A stretch of DNA of 64,000 bases from PALSA-350 sp963834445. Lineage in GTDB: Bacteria; Acidobacteriota; Terriglobia; Terriglobales; Acidobacteriaceae. Under the pieces are notes generated by a model. It was given only the letters and a program-made list of their open reading frames with translations. It had not been told where the DNA came from and made no database searches. Made by a program: the position numbers and the translations under genes. Positions 61,046 through 64,000 of the stretch are shown piece after piece; position 1 is the first letter of the stretch; each line of letters opens with the position of its first letter. The stretch spans positions 372,001-436,000 of the forward strand of contig CAWIBU010000003.1 of NCBI GenBank assembly GCA_963834445.1, given 5' to 3'.

Positions 61046-61444
61046 CTAGCGCTTGCGGGTAACCGTAGGCACGACCATGGGGCGGCGCAGGGTCACCATG
61101 GCCCCCTCGGAGGCCGGCATGCCCGGCTGCATCTTGGCCAGCATCTCGGTGCGCACGTAGTCGACAAAATCCTGCATTTGCCGATTCATCTCCTCCATGC
61201 GGGCCCGCATCTGCAAAATGATGGCGATGCCGGCGATGTTGACACCCAGATCGCGCGCCAGGTTGAGAATGAACTCCAGCCGCTCCAGGTCTTCATCTGT
61301 GTACAAGCGCGTATTGCCGACGGTGCGCGACGGCTGGAGCAGCCCCTCGCGCTCGTAGAGCCGCAGCGTCTGGGGATGGATCTCGTACATCTCGGCGACC
61401 GCCGAGATCATGTATGCGCCTTTGGATTTACGTTTTGTGGGCAT
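61046..61444 (-). CDS. hspR: HspR-type MerR-family repressor
   Basis: A 132-residue protein. YMISAVAEMYEIHPQTLRLY, EREGLLQPSRTVGNTRLYT is the MerR winged helix that binds HAIR sites. LERLEFILNLARDLGVNIAG and the Met-rich coiled coil end the domain. It follows dnaJ by 11 bp, the usual arrangement in which HspR represses its own dnaK operon with DnaK as corepressor. The operator should be upstream of dnaK, beyond the window. Confidence 0.9.
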   Translation of the reverse strand: MPTKRKSKGAYMISAVAEMYEIHPQTLRLYEREGLLQPSRTVGNTRLYTDEDLERLEFILNLARDLGVNIAGIAIILQMRARMEEMNRQMQDFVDYVRTEMLAKMQPGMPASEGAMVTLRRPMVVPTVTRKR

Positions 61445-61455
61445 GTTCGTTCTCG

Positions 61456-62670
61456 TTATACCCCGGCGAAGGTAGACTCCCTGGGATCTTCCGGATTCAG
61501 CCTGGCGAACTCGCGCAGGATTTCTTTCGATCGTTCATCCCGCAGCTGCGGAACAACCATCTCCACGGTCACGATCTGATCGCCACGCACGCCGTCGTGG
61601 GTAGCGGAAGGCACACCCTTGCCCCGCATGCGCAGCTTTTGCCCGCTCTGCGTGCCGGGAGGAATTTTCAACTGCGCCCTCCCATCGATGGTCGGCACTT
61701 CAATCTTGGCGCCGAGCGCAGCTTCTGGCACAGTGACAGGAATCATTACCTGGATATCATCACCCGCGCGTGTGAACACGGGATGAGTATCAATCTTGAT
61801 GATCAGGTAGAGATCGCCGGCCGGCGCCCCCCCGGTGCCGGCATTGCCTTTACCCGCCAGCCGAATCCGCTGGCCGTCACGGGTGCCGGCTTTGATGCGC
61901 ACTTCGACTGTTTCCGTACGGGTGACCGTCCCCTCGCCATGGCAGGTCGCGCACTCACTGTCGAGCTTGCCGGTACCGCCGCAGCGGGGACAAGCGATCT
62001 TGAACTTCATGCGGCCACCCATCTGGGTTACCTGACCAGATCCCTGACACTCCGGACAGGCGCCGCCGCTCGCAGGCTTGCCTTTGCAGGTAGGGCACAG
62101 TTCCTGGCGGACAACCTGCAGGCGGGCCACGCCGCCCCGGATCGCACTCCAGAAATCCACCGTGATCTGGTATTCCAGATCGGTGCCTGGCTGGGGGCCC
62201 TGCTGTTTTTGCCCCTGGTTGAATACGCCCGAGAAGATATCCCGGAAGCTGCCCCAGCTGGAGCTGCCACCGGCGGCATTCTCGCCGGGAGGGCCGGCCG
62301 CGTAGTCGGAGAAATCAAAGCCGCCAAAGTCAGGTACGCCGCGGCCGCCGCCCGGCTGACGGCCGGGACCGGCCCCGCCGCCCGGGAAGCCGCCGTACCC
62401 AGCCCGCGCCGCCGCTTCCGCGGTCGCCGGATCGATCTGATCGGAGTAGTACCCCAGCGAGTCGTAAACCTTGCGCTTTTTCTCGTCGCTTAGAACGTCA
62501 TTGGCTTCGGAGATCTCCTTGAATTTCTCTTCTGCCTTCTTGTCCCCGGGATTCACATCGGGATGGTGCTTGCGCGCAAGTTTGCGGAAGGCTTTGCGGA
62601 TTTCATCCGCAGTCGCACTCTTCTTGACTCCAAGAAGTGCGTAATAGTCTTTTGTTGGTGTCGTTGCCAT
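61456..62670 (-). CDS. dnaJ: Chaperone DnaJ
   Basis: About 404 residues. The J domain (DYYALLGVKKSATADEIRKA, then the HPD in ARKHHPDVNPG) stimulates DnaK. A Gly-rich region follows, then four CxxC zinc motifs (CPTCKG, CPECQGSG, CPRCGGTG, CATCHGEG) and the C-terminal substrate-binding domains (GEVTDL-like pattern not needed here). The ATG at 62670 begins MATTPTKDYYALLG; upstream in-frame residues are not conserved. Confidence 0.95.
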   Translation of the reverse strand: MATTPTKDYYALLGVKKSATADEIRKAFRKLARKHHPDVNPGDKKAEEKFKEISEANDVLSDEKKRKVYDSLGYYSDQIDPATAEAAARAGYGGFPGGGAGPGRQPGGGRGVPDFGGFDFSDYAAGPPGENAAGGSSSWGSFRDIFSGVFNQGQKQQGPQPGTDLEYQITVDFWSAIRGGVARLQVVRQELCPTCKGKPASGGACPECQGSGQVTQMGGRMKFKIACPRCGGTGKLDSECATCHGEGTVTRTETVEVRIKAGTRDGQRIRLAGKGNAGTGGAPAGDLYLIIKIDTHPVFTRAGDDIQVMIPVTVPEAALGAKIEVPTIDGRAQLKIPPGTQSGQKLRMRGKGVPSATHDGVRGDQIVTVEMVVPQLRDERSKEILREFARLNPEDPRESTFAGV

Positions 62671-62703
62671 GTTTGGTCGGTCAGTCCGTTGGGAAAAATA
62701 ATA

Positions 62704-62727
62704 CCGGGTCGCCATAGGGCGACCCGG
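62704..62727 (-). terminator. Intrinsic terminator before dnaJ
   Basis: On the minus strand, CCGGGTCGCC / GGCGACCCGG is a strong stem of about 10 bp, followed at once by TATTATTTTT. It lies between the 56-residue gene and dnaJ, so it would end or attenuate transcripts coming from dnaK. Confidence 0.78.
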
Positions 62728-62734
62728 GCTTGCC

Positions 62735-62905
62735 TCAGTTCCACCACGTCCGGGCTTCTACCGGCTCAATCCGCCAGAAGAGGTCGGGTTCCACCCGGTT
62801 CATCTGTGCTGCGAAGCTTTCCGCTTCTTCCCGGGTATTGAACATGACCTGGTTGTAGATCTGTCCTGCCCGTAGCTGTTCGAATTTCCACATTGTCTCA
62901 GTCAT
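62735..62905 (-). CDS. Conserved-looking 56-residue protein in the dnaK-dnaJ gap
   Basis: The frame gives MTETMWKFEQLRAGQIYNQV, then MFNTREEAESFAAQMNRVEP and ends RTWWN. AGGGCGAAA before the ATG is a fair ribosome site. It is probably a small alpha-beta protein with tryptophan-rich ends; I know no function. It has its own terminator downstream and another hairpin upstream, so it may be expressed on its own during stress. Confidence 0.65.
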   Translation of the reverse strand: MTETMWKFEQLRAGQIYNQVMFNTREEAESFAAQMNRVEPDLFWRIEPVEARTWWN

Positions 62906-62968
62906 TTTCGCCCTGCTTTCCGCTTTGCTGCTTTGCTGCTTACCGCGTTGCCCGTACTTAAAAGTAGA

Positions 62969-62993
62969 GGGCGCTCCCAGCGGTAGAGCGCCC
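62969..62993 (-). terminator. Hairpin after dnaK
   Basis: On the minus strand, GGGCGCTC / GAGCGCCC forms an 8 bp stem with loop TACCGCTGG, followed by TCTACTTTTAAG. A modest terminator or attenuator 66 bp after the dnaK stop. Confidence 0.65.
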
Positions 62994-63058
62994 CATCCTG
63001 TCTTGCCTTTATTGCCTGACTGAGAGCTGCAACTACTTCTGTTGCGTTTCCTTCGTCC

Positions 63059-64000
63059 TTACTTTTTGTCGGCGACGTCCACGTACTCGGCGTCGATCAC
63101 GCCCTCTTCCTTCTTCTCTTCCGCAGGAGCGCCGCTTGCGGCCTCGCCTGCAGCCGAAGGTCCGGCAGAGTTTGCTTTGTACATGGCCTCGGCCAACTTG
63201 TGCGACGCCGCGGTTACTTTCTCCCGCGCCGCATTCATTTCAGCCGCGCTCGAAGTACCCTGAAGCGTGGCCTTGGCCTCGGTCAGTGCTGCTTCCACGT
63301 CGCTCTTTTCGCTGCCGGAAACCTTGTCGCCGTTGTCCTTCAGCATCTTCTCGACGTTGTAAACCATGTTGTCGAGCGAGTTGCGTGCCTCCACCTCTTC
63401 CCGCTTGGTCTGATCTTCGGAGGCGTGGGCATCGGCTTCTTTGGCCATGCGATCGACCTCTTCCTTGCTTAGACCCGAGGAAGACGTGATGGTGATCTTC
63501 TGATCCTTGCCCGTGGCGTTGTCTTTCGCCGTCACGTTCAGGATGCCGTTGGCATCGATGTCGAAGGTCACCTCGACCTGGGGCACACCACGCGGAGCAG
63601 GCGGAATGCCGCTCAGCTTGAATTTGCCCAGGGTCCGGTTCTGCGCTGCCATGGGCCGTTCGCCCTGCAACACATGCACTTCTACTTCGGTCTGGTTGTC
63701 AGCCGCCGTCGAAAACGTCTCCGTCTTCTTGGTCGGGATGGTGGTGTTGCGCCCGATCATCTTGGTCGCCACGCCGCCCAGGGTTTCAATCGCCAGGGTC
63801 AGCGGGGTGACATCGAGCAGCAACAGGTCGGTCACTTCGCCGGCCAGTACACCGGCCTGGACCGCGGCGCCAATGGCCACCACTTCGTCGGGGTTGACGC
63901 CCTTGTGGGGCTCCTTGCCGAACAGGTCCTTCACCAACTGCTGGATACGCGGCATGCGCGTCTGGCCACCGACCAGGACCACTTCGTCGATCTTGCTGGC
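63059..64000 (-). CDS. dnaK: Chaperone DnaK, C-terminal half (N-terminus beyond window)
   Basis: The visible 313 residues start ASKIDEVVLVGGQTRMPRIQ, the end of the ATPase domain, then NPDEVVAIGAAVQAGVL, the linker LLLLDVTPLTLAIETLGG, and the substrate-binding beta domain (RNTTIPTKKTETFSTAADNQ). The helical lid and the acidic tail (VIDAEYVDVADKK) end the protein. It binds unfolded chains in an ATP-driven cycle with DnaJ and GrpE; no grpE is visible downstream. Confidence 0.96.
   Translation of the reverse strand, partial: ASKIDEVVLVGGQTRMPRIQQLVKDLFGKEPHKGVNPDEVVAIGAAVQAGVLAGEVTDLLLLDVTPLTLAIETLGGVATKMIGRNTTIPTKKTETFSTAADNQTEVEVHVLQGERPMAAQNRTLGKFKLSGIPPAPRGVPQVEVTFDIDANGILNVTAKDNATGKDQKITITSSSGLSKEEVDRMAKEADAHASEDQTKREEVEARNSLDNMVYNVEKMLKDNGDKVSGSEKSDVEAALTEAKATLQGTSSAAEMNAAREKVTAASHKLAEAMYKANSAGPSAAGEAASGAPAEEKKEEGVIDAEYVDVADKK

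Noticed and set aside
61414..62493. 359-codon plus-strand frame opposite dnaJ
   Set aside because: Antisense shadow of dnaJ.

Overview
The window reads as chromosome of a GC-rich Gram-negative bacterium, most likely an acidobacterium. Lipid A synthesis (lpxB), a hopanoid glycosyltransferase (hpnI-like), a dnaK-dnaJ-hspR heat-shock cluster, two M1-type peptidase genes and CHAD/Ppx/SixA genes all fit that group. The assignment is inferred from gene content, not from a marker gene. I saw no rRNA, tRNA or CRISPR array.

Left part, 1-24 kb, is mostly housekeeping and envelope: a truncated GT2 glycosyltransferase, ltaE and hemW (overlapping), an MsbA-like exporter coupled to lpxB and to an M1-like protein whose zinc site is lost, a RelE-type toxin-antitoxin (TA) pair, two FtsX/MacB-type permeases, treY, a tolC-hlyD export pair, a diverged sigma-like gene and ppk1. 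A cluster of hairpin repeats built around GAATTC arms (21.1-22.5 kb) follows ppk1; another copy lies between treY and hlyD. A PepSY membrane protein with a small secreted partner ends this part, and a deletion-scarred second copy of that pair lies 1 kb away.

Middle part, about 24-48 kb, is a defence and mobile-element island. It holds about eight toxin-antitoxin loci in various states of decay, two adjacent genes with possible uracil-DNA-glycosylase-like folds, an IS3-family element, IS21 and IS1182-type transposase relics, an AT-rich OLD-like ATPase/TOPRIM gene, and a four-gene minus-strand cluster: DNA methyltransferase, DEAD/DEAH-type helicase, GIY-YIG-like nuclease, PLD-type nuclease. The OLD gene and this cluster lie between two direct copies (32.8-34.5 kb and 45.0-46.4 kb) of one toxin-antitoxin segment.

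The island carries a scattered sequence family in which a locus-specific 13-15 bp unit is tandemly repeated up to a shared junction (GACAG-ACG and variants), often beside a hairpin. Two arrays differ in copy number between the two copies of the duplicated segment, so they changed after the duplication. I found none of these outside the island. This family and the four-gene cluster are the best candidates for something undescribed.

Right part, 48.2-64 kb, returns to ordinary chromosome: a DUF3987-type ATPase gene coupled to a membrane protein and a methyltransferase, an active-site-intact M1 peptidase, a multi-pass protein with a Pro-Thr tail, a polyphosphate/phosphohistidine group (sixA, ppx, CHAD), an ArnT-like glycosyltransferase, hpnI, and hspR-dnaJ-dnaK with a 56-residue gene between dnaJ and dnaK. 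dnaK runs off the right edge.
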